Assembly: GCF_032884065.1 (NCBI RefSeq)
Contig: NC_088883.1
Location: 29,153,355 to 29,217,354 of the forward strand
DNA: 64,000 nt
Origin: Artemia franciscana
Lineage: Eukaryota; Arthropoda; Branchiopoda; Anostraca; Artemiidae
Direction of reading: 5' to 3'
Shown: piece by piece, positions 1-10,285 of the stretch
Layout of the letters: the number at the start of each line of letters is the position of its first letter
Position numbering within the stretch: the stretch's first letter is position 1
Notes under the pieces: generated by a model
Told to the model about the DNA's origin: nothing
Seen by the model: the letters and a program-made list of their open reading frames with translations, nothing else
Database searches by the model: none
Program-made: the position numbers and the translations under genes

Positions 1-989
1 CAAAAACTCTCCCCTGATCTGACCATACACATCAGTTTCCAAATTTATCTCTGGCAGCATTCAGTAACTCGCGCTTTTTCTTTGTGAGATTTTCAGATAC
101 AAAAATTCCACTATTTGCAAGATTCTTCTTTGCTTTGAAAACGGCACTAGCAATGTCCTTAGAACGAAATTTCACGAGCACGGGAGCCACCTTGTCCGGT
201 CTTTGTGAGTTACTAGAACCCAGACGGAACCGATGAACACTCACAACATCGGAATTTGCGATACTAGACAGTCCCATTTGGTCACGTATGATATGATTAA
301 TAGCTGGATTTGGATTTTGCGATGGGTTCTGTTTCACACCGTTAAATCAGAGAGAATCTAGCTTAGCTTCCTGCTCATAATCGTCAACTTTCGCCTCTAG
401 TTGAGTTACCCTGTTCTCAAGGATTTCAATAGCATGCAAGTAACTTTTGAGCTGTTTTTCAATGATGTTAAACTTTGGGCTAAATTCTATAATGATCGTG
501 TATTTCTGAAACCATGGTCTCTGTTGGAAACTTGGCAGTACAAGCCGCTGGAGTTGACCCGGTCGATTTCAGTTTTTCGGCTATTTTCTTTTCAATTGTC
601 TCTGATAAATTTTTCTTTGTAGCGAGCAAATCCTGCTCGGTAGCATTAACAAGATTTTGCAATTCTGCTGCACAATCAGCAGCAGTATTTGAACCCTTCA
701 GATACTGTTTATAGACATCCGGATAATCACGTAATTCATCAAATACAATATCTACTCCTCTTGTTTCCTTGGCTGAAGCTTCCGTTACATTATCTTTATA
801 ACTGACAAGCTGCTCAGAAGTAACTAATTGACGATCATGTTTTTTTTCATAGCAGAAAACGTGATACTTTTTAGGCCCTTTCGAAGTGGGGACAGACTCC
901 AGAATCCGAACTGGCCATAATGGGTAGCCTGCGAACCTAGCTAGAAAGAGATCCCCTGGTTTGGTGTTGACAGGTACATTTTGACTCAT
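1..989 (-). pseudogene. LINE ORF1 relic: PWWP-like domain, coiled coil, FP-like C-terminus
   Basis: Read on the minus strand from 989, the first ~170 codons begin with a PWWP-like domain (GDLFLARFAGYPLWPVRI, residues ~12-30, the PLWP tetrad standing for PWWP) and then a helical stretch. A frameshift near 480-490 leads into a heptad-rich coiled coil (EILENRVTQLEAKVDDYEQE, ~435-370). A TGA at about 346 precedes the motif FNGVKQN and a C-terminal part (32-337) rich in Lys and Arg, with VLVKFRSKDIASAVFKAKKN and IFVSENLTKKKRELL. A second TGA at 32-34 interrupts it, and in-frame residues CVWSDQGRVF run to the window edge. Coiled coil followed by this basic domain is the layout of ORF1/FP-like proteins of arthropod non-LTR retrotransposons. 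The reading frame is broken, so I call it a relic. A host gene with a PWWP domain is the less likely alternative. Confidence 0.6.
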
Positions 990-1390
990 TTTGAAACTGG
1001 GATAAGGGAATCAATCGTAAGGGAAGTGTTGGAGGCTGTCTACCTTGTCCCGGCAATTTAAGGGGCAAGCCCGGCGGGTACCACGGCTCTTGCAAACAAC
1101 TCACTCACCCCTCTTCTGCTTACTTTTCTCCTCCCACCCAATTAATTGCCAATTGCCAATAAATATCGGATAGCCTTAATTATATATATTATACAGGTCA
1201 CTGATCATGAGAATATAAATAAGAAAATCCATAGTTCCCAAGGGAATTTTCACTCAAGAAGAAAAATAATCCGCTTATTCAAATTATAATCCCTTGGTAA
1301 CTGAATTAAACATTAGCTGTAGGTCAGGTAGAGACTATAATCCTTTAGTAATAGTTTATATCCAAAAAAGGTCCTCACACCATGAACTCT

Positions 1391-1729
1391 GAACACTCTT
1401 AACAAACAAAGGTCGTCACAGTGACCTGGTGATTCTAAAGACAGCACCTTAAAAAACAACCCCTCAACGAGCTGTCTGGTGCTATTAGCTTTCGCTTTTT
1501 TTTGGCTTATTTTGATAACATTGCAGTCTGTGGGCTCTGTTGAAGAAAAATGAAGGAATTTTCTTTTCTACTAACGATAAAAGAACAAAGCCATCTGATT
1601 TCCCTAGTCAACACACTTAACAAACAAAGGTCGTTACAGTAATTTGATGATTCTAAAGACAACACCTTAAAAATCTACGCCTCAATGAGCTGTCCGGTGC
1701 TATTAGCTTTCGCTTTTTTTGGCTTATTG
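1391..1729. repeat. 217-bp satellite family, about 1.5 copies
   Basis: The text from 'aacaaaggtcgtcacag' to 'ttttttggcttat' matches the unit tandemly repeated at 6766-7990. The stretch ends at a short hairpin, gtgttgc-gaga-gcaacac (1729-1746). The same hairpin, in reverse orientation, sits just before the main array at 6685-6702. Confidence 0.8.
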
Positions 1730-1851
1730 TGTTGCGAGAGCAACACTTTGGTTTTGTCCCGTTTTTTTTGTTGTTTTTTTTCCTATGCCGCCGACCTCAG
1801 GTTATTCCTGGAAACTGGTAAGGGTCTAACCTGTGCGGTTTCTACGGAAAG

Positions 1852-1968
1852 TGTGGACCTCAGGCCGGATTGATGAATATGACATTACATTTTGGAAAGC
1901 TCCGTAGAACTCTTGCCTGGGGCCAAAAAGGATGGTTTTTGCTTGTCCTCGAGCCAGAGCCTATGGTG
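1852..1968. repeat. Dispersed repeat shared with 6058-6181
   Basis: The run 'gtgtggacct...gccggattgatgaatatgac' through 'cgagccagagcctatggtgtg' recurs at 6058-6181 with few changes. It lies immediately 5' of the RTE-like element and may belong to the 5' region of such elements. No coding potential is seen. Confidence 0.7.
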
Positions 1969-2145
1969 TGCGAAGTGAAGTGGAGTTATATAGCCTATGT
2001 CAGAGAGGAGTATCTGAAGTTGTGCAGCCAAGCTTTCGTTTCATCAAACCATGTTTCTGCTTTCGAGTGGAAAGCTCCGTTCTAGCAGGCAAGCAGGCGG
2101 GCACCAGTTTTAAATTGAAGATGGACTAAAATCTATAAGTGTTAA

Positions 2146-4920
2146 ATATATGCGGTAGTTATAAGGAAGGATGGGGTACATAGACAGGGAGTAGGGCTCA
2201 TGATGAATAAGGAAGCTGCTAAGTCTTGTTTAGGCTGGGAAGGTATTAATAATAGAATACTAATTGCTCATTTTATGACTAAAAAGTTTAGGGTATCAGT
2301 TATAGTAGCATATGCCCCCATTGAACCAACTGATGGAGATACTAGTAACTCAGATGAATTTTACTTACAGTTACAGGAGCAAATAGACAGGGTACCAGGT
2401 AGAAATATGGTGATTTTGCTAGGAGATTTTAATGCCCAGGTTGGTAGAAATAGGGATAGATGGTATCCTAGCCTAGGTAATTTTGGTGTAGGAAAAGAAA
2501 ACAGTAATGGCTATAGGCTTTTGCAATTTTGTAGGTATAACAACCTAGTTATAACCAATACGGTGTTTGGTCACAAAATGGCCCATAAGTTGACATGGTA
2601 TTCACGTGATGGTAAGACAGCAAACCTTATTGATTATGTTATTGTAAACAGAAGACTAGCAGGATCAATACAAGATACTAGGGTGTATAGGAGTGCCGTT
2701 ATTGATGTTAAAAGTAAAGATCACCATCTAGTAGTGTCTAAGGTTAATTTAAAGCTGAAATTTCGGAAGAGTAACTCCCTCCCGGAAAGTTATGATGTTG
2801 GTAGACTTCAGGATGAAAATTTGAGAAAAAAATTCCAGGAACAGTTGAGTACTAAACTTGAGGGTTTAAAATTTGACAATGTGGAAGATGGATGGAATAA
2901 TTTCAGAAAAACAATTTGTGAAGTTGCTGATGGTATCCTAGGGAAGAGTGCTAAGACAGCAACCAGGAATATTAGTGAAAAAGCTTTAGGTTTAATAGAG
3001 AGTAGAAGGGGTTTGTATAAGAATTATCTGAGCGATAGGTCGTATGAAAACAAAAGGAATGTAAAGAAAGTGGAGAAAGCATTAAAATATGAACTAAGGA
3101 GATGTGAAATGGAGGTGATGGATAAAATTGCTGAGGATCTGGAAGCTGCGGCTAGACGGCATAATAGTAAAATATTATACTGGCATGTTAATAAATTGAA
3201 AGGGAGTAGCCGATCCGGACTAGTCCCAGTTAAAGATAGAAATGGGGCCACAATTAGTGATAAGGAAAAAGCTAAAGAAAGATGGGTGGAACATTTTGAG
3301 AATGTGCTAAACCGAGATACAGTTGCAGGAAAAGATATAGATGAAAATGAAAAAGTTTGTGATACCTTGGATGTGAAGGAAGATTTGTTTAGTGAGGAAG
3401 AATTAGCGACAGTACTAGAAGGATTAAAAAATAATAAGGCCCCAGGTGCTGATAGTATGATTAATGAGTTCCTTAAATATGGTGGCTCTGAGGTTAGGAA
3501 TAAGCTACTGAAGATTATGAACATGATTTTTGAAAAAGGGGAAGTACCCAATGATTTTAGGAAAACCTTAATTAAACCACCGTATAAGAAAGGTGACAAG
3601 AGTGAATGTCGGAATTATCGAGGCATTAGTCTGGTCTCTGTACGTAGCAAATTACTGAGTAATATGATACTTTTTAGACTGAGACATGCTGTAGACAAAG
3701 TTTTAAGGGAAGAACAATGCGGTTTTAGAAAAGGTAGAGGATGTGTCGACCATGTTTTCACTCTTAGGTTAATAATTGAGAAGTCCCTTCGTTGTCAAAC
3801 ACCTTTGGTCTTTAGTTTTATCGATTATGAGCAAGCTTTCGATTCTGTTGATAGAACAGCGTTAACAAAGGTCTTATCGTTATATGGTATACCAGAAAAA
3901 TACTTTAAAGTGATTAGCGTTATGTATGAGAATAACACTGCTGCGCTTAAGGTAGGAAATGAGGTTAGCAGCTGGTTTTGTGTTAAATCAGGAGTTAAGC
4001 AGGGTTGTGTTCTACCCCCCTTTATATGGATCATTTTGATGGACTTCGTCTTAAGGAGCACAGGAAAGGCAATTGGAGACCATGGAATCAAATGGGGAGG
4101 AAGAACGCTCCTGGACTTAGATTATGCTGATGATTTAAGCATATTAGATGAAGGTGTGAGCAAAATGAATGAATTTTTAGAGGTTTTACGAGTTCAGGGT
4201 GCTAAAATAGGCTTGAAAATTAATGTTAAGAAGACTAAGTCACTAAGGTTAGGAATAAGTGAAGATGAACAGGTGACCTTAGGTAACGAAAAGATTGATC
4301 AGGTTGGGAGCTTCAGTTACCTTGGTAGTATTATTAGTAAAGATGGTGGGAGCAGTGAAGATGTTAAAAGTAGAATAGCTAAAGCTCAGGGTGTTTTTTC
4401 ACAGTTAAAAAAAGTTTGGAAGAATAGAAAGATAAGCCTACAAACCAAGATTAGAATATTGGAAGCTACAGTGATGACAGTGGTCAAATATGGCTCTGAA
4501 GCATGGGCACTCTGAAAAGCAGATGAAAATTTACTAGATGTTTTCCAGAGAAATTGCCTACGGATTGTTCTGGGTACCCGGCTGACTGACCGTATTTCAA
4601 ACAGTAGGTTGTGCGAAAAGTGTGGTTCAATCCCGCTTTCTGGGGCTATAATGAAAGAAAGGTTGAGATGGCTAGGCCACGTTCTACGGATGAAGGATGA
4701 CAGATTACCGAAGATTGTCCTTTTTGGCCAACCGTCTGGGGCTACACGGAAAGCAGGTCGTCCTTGTCTGGGTTGGGAGGATGTCATAAATAAGGATTTA
4801 AAGGAAATGGGAACTTCCTGGGAGGGTGTAAAGAGGGAGGCTTTAAATAGATTAGGTTGGAGGAGGAGCGTGCGTAGCTGTGTTGGCCTCAGGCGGTTTG
4901 GTGCTGCAGTGAGTTATTAG
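2146..4920 (+). pseudogene. RTE-like non-LTR retrotransposon ORF2 (endonuclease + reverse transcriptase), one in-frame stop
   Basis: The frame is open from 2146; the first ATGs are at 2197-2200. It encodes an APE-type endonuclease lacking roughly its first 60 residues: VIVAYAPIEPTDGD, LLGDFNAQVG (~residue 73), IDYVIVNRRL and a KDHHLVV end motif. The reverse transcriptase follows with NNKAPGAD, YRGISLVSV, EEQCGFRKGRGC, FIDYEQAFDSVDR, GVKQGCVLPP and the catalytic LDYADDLS (~640). The C-terminal tail has KYGSEAWAL, a TGA at 4513-4515 where KADENLLDVFQR continues in frame, then RLRWLGHVLRMKDDRLP and a final TAG at 4918. The tail is followed by a (TAG)n tract, as expected for RTE-type 3' ends. The single nonsense codon and the missing endonuclease N-terminus make it defective, though it looks young. 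Many older relics of the same family lie in this window. Confidence 0.92.
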
Positions 4921-4939
4921 TAGTAGTAGTAGTAGTAGT
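4918..4939 (+). repeat. (TAG)n 3' tail of the RTE-like element
   Basis: Seven TAG triplets follow directly from the ORF2 stop codon. RTE-type LINEs end in short microsatellite tails instead of poly(A). Several minus-strand relics here start with the complementary 'ctactactg'-like text (17725, 36645, 46975). Confidence 0.8.
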
Positions 4940-5699
4940 TCCCCGGCCCCACAGCCAATATATCTTCTTTGAGTGATAAATAGAAAAATTTACAGAAACA
5001 TAAAAGTGCGATTTTCCCACGGGTCCGAAAGTGCTGCCATCTATTGTTTCTAGCCATTTCTGTTCGTGATTTCAGCTGACTTTACCATTCTTTTTTTTCT
5101 ACTTGGGATTGCAATAGAGAAATGGTATCAGATATACCTCTTAAACTTTAAAAGTTCTCTCATTGCTAAAGAAATTAGAGCTTATCCTTTGCTCCTTTCT
5201 AAGTGGTGGTGTTAGAAAGTTGGCCTCCGGCAAAAAAGTCAACTTTTGAACTAAGACAGATAGAATTTTTTTTTCAATGACAATCGATAGACCTTGATGA
5301 GCTGATCAAAGTATATGTCATCCATTTTTGTTAGAAAAATTCCTCCATGACATACACCTGTTTGAAAGTTTCAAGGGGTTGACAACTTCAGTGGTAAGGT
5401 ACACACTTGAACCAAAAATAGGCCGATACCAATTGTGAGATATATAGGGGACTTCCAAGCAACAGTCGATTGTTAGCTTATAATCATCTTTGGCAATGAG
5501 AGGTTTGCAACTTTTGCTGATTGGTGTACCTATTATCTGTTTCTGGTGTAATTGATGGTAAGAACAACTTGGTTCCCGATTGTAAGACATGTAGGGGAGT
5601 TGTAAGTAATAATCGGCTGTTAGGCTACAATGACTTCAGCGACAAGGGGTTTGGAACTTTTGCTAGTTGGTGTACCCATTATTTGTTTCCGGTGAACTT
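4940..5699. other. No gene recognised
   Basis: AT-rich sequence with short echoes of the 5700-6530 repeat, such as 'gtaagtaataatcggctg' near 5600. No exon-like open frame with splice sites or known motifs was seen. Confidence 0.5.
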
Positions 5700-5990
5700 G
5701 GATGTATATCCCGGGAGAGGGACTTGTAAGTAAGAATCGGTTGCTAGAGGAGGCTCATGAGGGAATACAAATTTGTGCAAATTGGTACACATCTATGGAA
5801 TCAGGGACCCATAAATTTCCTGTAATGACTCGCCATCCAATAATAAGCGATCCTGGATGGCGAGTCATTACAGGAAATTTATGGGTCCCTGATGGTATTT
5901 TGATCCTGAAAAGTTACATATAGCTTTATAATACCAACTAGATTACATAAGATAATGTTCCAAGTTTCCATCCGTCACGATGTCTACGAT
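5700..5990. repeat. Direct repeat, copy 1 (contains hairpin insertion)
   Basis: The block from 'gagagggacttgtaagtaag' through 'cacatctatgg' and on to 'gtccaagtttccatccgtc'-like text is repeated at 6301-6531. Copy 1 carries an extra ~97 bp that forms a perfect hairpin. Copy 2 lacks it. Confidence 0.8.
5800..5893. repeat. Perfect inverted repeat: 40-bp arms, 14-bp loop
   Basis: The left arm 5800-5839 starts 'atcagggacccataaat'. The right arm 5854-5893 is its exact reverse complement and ends 'atttatgggtccctgat'. The loop is 'ataataagcgatcc'. The matching site in the paralogous copy near 6392 reads straight from 'cacatctat' to 'ggtatttgatcctg', so the hairpin looks inserted. Confidence 0.95.
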
Positions 5991-6057
5991 TGAAAAGGAT
6001 AAAGTTCAACCGGCTGCAAAGTGACATTTAGGGGCCTAGTAAGTAATAATCGGCTAT

Positions 6058-6181
6058 TAGTGTGGACCTTGGGCCGGATTGATGAATATGACATAATATT
6101 TTGGAAAGCTCCGTACGACTCTTACCTGGGGCCAAAAAGGATGGCTTTTGCTTGTCCTCGAGCCAGAGCCTATGGTGTGCA
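6058..6181. repeat. Second copy of the 1852-1968 dispersed repeat
   Basis: It matches from 'gtgtggaccttgggccggat' to 'agcctatggtgtgc'. It is embedded in the 5700-6530 direct-repeat region. Confidence 0.7.
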
Positions 6182-6300
6182 AAGGATAAAGTTCAACTGG
6201 TTGCAAAGTCAATTTAGTCCCTTCTTCCAATATTTTTTTTTTTTTTCAACCCTGAGGAATAGCCTTTGATCATCTGATTACTGATTGTGTTATTCTTTGT

Positions 6301-6531
6301 CTCTCACGGAAGAGGGACTTGTAAGCAAGAATGGGTTGCTAGAGGAGGTTCATGAGGGGCTACAAATTTGTGCAAATTGGTGCACATCTATGGTATTTGA
6401 TCCTGAAAAGTTACGGATAGCTGTATAATACCAACTAGATTATATAAGATAATGTTCCAAGTTTCCATCCGTCACGATGTCTACTATTGAAAAGGATAAA
6501 GTTCAACTGGCTGCAAACTCAATTTAGTCCC
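6301..6531. repeat. Direct repeat, copy 2 (hairpin-free)
   Basis: It is parallel to 5700-5990: 'gagggacttgtaagcaag', 'gcacatctatgg', 'ataccaactagatta'. Its continuity across the hairpin position identifies the empty state. Confidence 0.8.
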
Positions 6532-6684
6532 TTTTTCCGATATTCTTTTGCTGTTGTTTTTTCAACGCTGAAGAATTTGATCATGTGATTACTGATTGTG
6601 TTCTTCTTTGAATATGCCGTTTTGAAAGCTTTGATAATTTTGACAACTTCAGCATTTAACCGATAGCGAAGAAACAAAACCAAA

Positions 6685-6760
6685 GTGTTGCTCTCGCAAC
6701 ACTTTAATCGGCAAAGCCGAACAAAGGTTGCCGCAACACTTCACGTTGCCTAGGCAACGT
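6685..6760. repeat. Cluster of short hairpins before the satellite array
   Basis: Three small inverted repeats follow each other: gtgttgc-tctc-gcaacac (6685-6702), cggc-aaa-gccg, and cgttgcctaggcaacg. The first one also borders the satellite fragment at 1729-1746. Confidence 0.6.
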
Positions 6761-6765
6761 AGGTC

Positions 6766-7990
6766 TAGTTTTGATAACATTGCAGTCTATGGGCTCTGTT
6801 GAAGAAAAATGAAGGAATTTTCTTTTCTACTAACGATAAAAGAACAAAGCCATCTGATTTCCCTAGTCAATACACTTAACAAACAAAGGTCGTTACAGTA
6901 ATTTGATGATTCTAAAGACAACACCTTAAAAATCTACGCCTCAACGAGCTGTCCGGTGCTATTAGCTTTCGCTTTTTTTGGCTTATTTTGATAACATTGC
7001 AGTCTGTCGGCTCTGTTGAAGAAAAATGAAAGAATTTTCTTTTCCACTAATGATAAAAGAACAAAGCCATCTGATTTCCCTAGTCAACACACTTAACAAA
7101 CAAAGGTCGTTACAGTAATTTGATGATTCTAAAGACAACACCTTAAAAATCTACGCCTCAACGAGCTGTCCGGTGCTATTAGCTTTCGCTTTTTTTGGCT
7201 TATTTTGATAACATTGCAGTCTGTGGGCTCTGTTGAAGAAAAATGAAGGAATTTTCTTTTCTACTAACGATAAAAGAACAAAGCCATCTGATTTCCCTAG
7301 TCAACACACTTAACAAACAAAGGTCGTTACAGTAATTTGATGATTCTAAAGACAACACCTTAAAAATCTACTCCTCAACGAGCTGTCCGGTGCTATTAGC
7401 TTTCGCTTTTTTGGGCTTATTTTGATAACATTGCAGTCTGTGGGCTCTGTTGAAGAAAAATGAAGGAATTTTCTTTTCTACTAACGATAAAAGAACAAAG
7501 CCATCTGATTTCCCTAGTCAACACACTTAACAAACAAAGGTCGTTACAGTAATTTGATGATTCTAAAGACAACACCTTAAAAATCTACTCCTTAACGAGC
7601 TGTCCGGTACTATTAGCTTTCGTTTTTTTTGGCTTATTTTGATAACATTGCAGTCTGTGGGCTCTGTTGAAGAAAAATGAAGGAATTTTCTTTTCTACTA
7701 ACGATAAAAGAACAAAACCATCTGATTTCCCTAGTCAACACTCTTAACAAACAAAGGTCGTTACAGTGACCTAGTGATTCTAAAGACAACACCTTAAAAA
7801 AACTACCCCTCAACGAGCTGTCCGGTGCTATTAGCTTTCACTTTTTTTGGTTTATTTTGATAACATTGCAGTCTGTGGGATCTGTTGAAGAAAAATGAAG
7901 GAATGTTCTTTTCTACTAACGATAAAAGAACAGTGCCATCAAAGTTCCCCAGTCAGTTTAAATTTCCCCAAATTTCCCCAGTCTTAATAA
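6766..7990. repeat. 217-bp tandem satellite, about 5.6 copies
   Basis: The anchor 'gataacattgcagtct' begins at 6773, 6990, 7207, 7424, 7641 and 7859, giving periods of 217, 217, 217, 217 and 218. Units differ by only a few substitutions. The last unit decays into 'cccagtcagtttaaatttc' near 7950. No conserved open frame runs through the unit. Confidence 0.95.
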
Positions 7991-8564
7991 ACAAGAATTG
8001 TTATGCTGACAAAAGCGCTCTCTGTGAGAGTTGTCTTGTTCTATAATTATAAAATTATATTCAATCAGAAGAGGTATTCAATTTTTTCTCAGAGATAAGA
8101 ACATTTAGTATCTAAGGACAATCCTTTTGTTTGTAAGACCTTTAATGCCTTTGACATAATATTTACTTTTACTAGTATTTAATCTACTGTAATTGTCGTA
8201 TAGATTTAGATAACAGACTAGGAACATTATTTTGTTTTTATTTATTGTCTTTACTGAAAAAATAAAAATACAAGAAGAAGGAAATAATGGATAAAATTAG
8301 GATAGTAAAATTGAAATTAGGCCCAATTTGAAATCTAGAATTTACTATAAAGAGAACTTGCGCGAGAGGCAAATATTGCTAACCTTACAAAACAAGGTGA
8401 ATTATATAAAATTAATAAAATAACCTTGAAAATCATGAAATTTAAGAGTGGGGGTCAGACTCAAAGACCCATCTATGCACGAGAATGCATTAGGCCGCAA
8501 AACTTTTCACAAAAGTTCGTGGTAATAAACCAAAGCAAGGATTGACACTTGCTAATAGTAGCTG

Positions 8565-8629
<65 letters not shown>
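8565..8629 (+). repeat. Poly(A) tract, 65 nt
   Basis: An uninterrupted run of A after 'gctaatagtagctg'. Its length suggests the tail of a retroposed copy or a slippage-expanded tract. No retroposed coding sequence was recognised upstream. Confidence 0.9.
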
Positions 8630-8631
<2 letters not shown>

Positions 8632-8694
8632 AGTCCTGGTTAGGCAGTTGCGTCAAAAAACTTGCTATTTCTGCTGGTTTCAAATATGTAAAAG

Positions 8695-8985
8695 TTCATC
8701 AAGTATGACTAACTAAAGTTATGAGAATAAAAAAAATTGCCAGATTTTTACAATAGGAAGAAAATACCGCGGAAGAGAAGGACAGAATTAGTGAAAATTC
8801 AGGATATCAGAATACCCTATTTTAGAGGTTTCAAGCTATAGAAGGTGACTAACTAAAGTTATGAGCTGAAGAAATTTTGCCTGATTTTTAGAATAGGAAG
8901 AAAATACTACCAAAGAGAAGGAAAGTCTTGGTGAAAATTAGGCATATCAGACAACCCTATTTTAGAGGTTACAAACTCTTATCTA
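8695..8985. repeat. Two tandem ~145-bp units
   Basis: 'gactaactaaagttatgag' occurs at ~8706 and ~8848. Each is followed by 'ataggaagaaaata', 'gagaaggaaag/acag' and 'accctattttagaggtt'. The units have diverged. Confidence 0.8.
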
Positions 8986-8989
8986 GAAC

Positions 8990-9840
8990 ATTGTAAAATT
9001 TTGCAGTTTTTCCAAGAATGAAGATCACGGATGCATGTTTCTTTGTTTTGTTTTTTCTAAGGGTGATCGAATAGAAATCACAGCCATAGAATATTAATAT
9101 AGCACTCATATCAACGGATATTGGAATTCCTATGGTACTTTTTAATTAATAAAATATGTTGCGTCATAGCAAAGTGGCGTTTTCGGTCATTTAATTGCAC
9201 ACATCAAACTTTTGGCCTGAAGAGGGAAAAAACGTACCTTATGCCTGATTTTTCTAAGTTTTAGTGATCATTCATATGAACATGAAAGGAGGTTTGGAGT
9301 GTATATGTGGAGATTAACACCTAGCCTTTTTTCTTGAATCGAGTTTATTTGTGTCCTGTGAGGTGATGGCTCTCCCAGTACAGAGATATTTTTCTCGATG
9401 TACAAAAACAGACTACAAAAAAACGTTTACTATCTGGCGCTGTCTCGATCAAACTTATACAATTGATATTCAAAATGTTACGAAAACTCCAAACCCGCCA
9501 TTTACAAAAGCAATAAAAACAATTTTTCTAAGGAAAGTAAAGAACGAATTAGAAACTTAAAATGAACACAAAATATTGCTTCACACCCTATCCAACATAT
9601 ATCGATAAAGCAACTGACGATATTTTCCTATGTTTCTATGATGATAGAAAACTAGCGCTTTACCATCCCTCACTAGCCCTGGCAGAAAAAGAAGAAAACA
9701 AATAATCGCTACAAATGCAAAAAAGTGATTTTCCGTGTTGTTCAAGGTGATGGACTGCATATCAAATAAATCATATTATCAGATCATATTATAAATATCA
9801 TATTATAATAAATCAGATCATATTATCAAATAAAAAACAA
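8990..9840. other. No gene recognised
   Basis: AT-rich sequence. A 69-codon open frame at 9351-9560 shows no motif and no convincing splice context. I see nothing else. Confidence 0.5.
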
Positions 9841-10036
9841 TTTTTTTAACTGCAAGTAAGGAGTGACATTGAAACTTAAAAGGAACAGAAATGATTTCGT
9901 ATATGAAAGGGGTTTTCCCCTCCTCAACGCCTCGCTCTTTACGCTAAAGTTTTTTATTGTTTTACAAGTAGAACTGTGACAAAAAAGTCTAAACTTTGGC
10001 GTAAAGGGCGAGGTGTTGAGGAGGGGACAACCCCTG
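9841..10036. repeat. R2 foldback element
   Basis: The arms read 'cctcaacgcctcgctcttta' on the left and the complement 'aaagggcgaggtgttgagg' on the right, around a central 'ttattgttttac'. The outer text 'aagtaaggagtgacattgaa' matches other R2 copies. Confidence 0.8.
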
Positions 10037-10285
10037 ATGATGTGATTTTCGTTAAGATTCTATGACTTTTAGGGGATGTTTTTCCCTATTTTCTAATATA
10101 AGGCAAATATTCTCAGGCTTGCAACTTCTGATGGGTAAGACCAAACTTGGTGAAACTTATATTTTTAAAATCAGCATTAAAATTTGATTCTTTTGATGTA
10201 ACTATTGGTATCAAAATTCCGTTTTTTTAGAGTTTCGGTTACTATTGAGCCGGGTCGTTCCTTACTACAGTTCGTTACCACGAAC
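10037..10285 (-). repeat. R3 dispersed repeat, truncated
   Basis: Minus-orientation R3: 'gattctatgacttttaggg', 'aaaatcagcattaaaatttg', 'actattgagccgggtcg', ending at 'acagttcgttaccacgaac'. It abuts the R2 copy at 9841-10036. Confidence 0.8.

Noticed and set aside
3024-3599. 191-codon minus-strand open frame inside the RTE ORF2
   Set aside because: It is the antisense shadow of the endonuclease-RT linker; the plus frame has clear motifs.
5521-5733. Possible small secreted protein frame
   Set aside because: It lies in repeated sequence, shares text with neighbouring repeat copies, and has no signal peptide.
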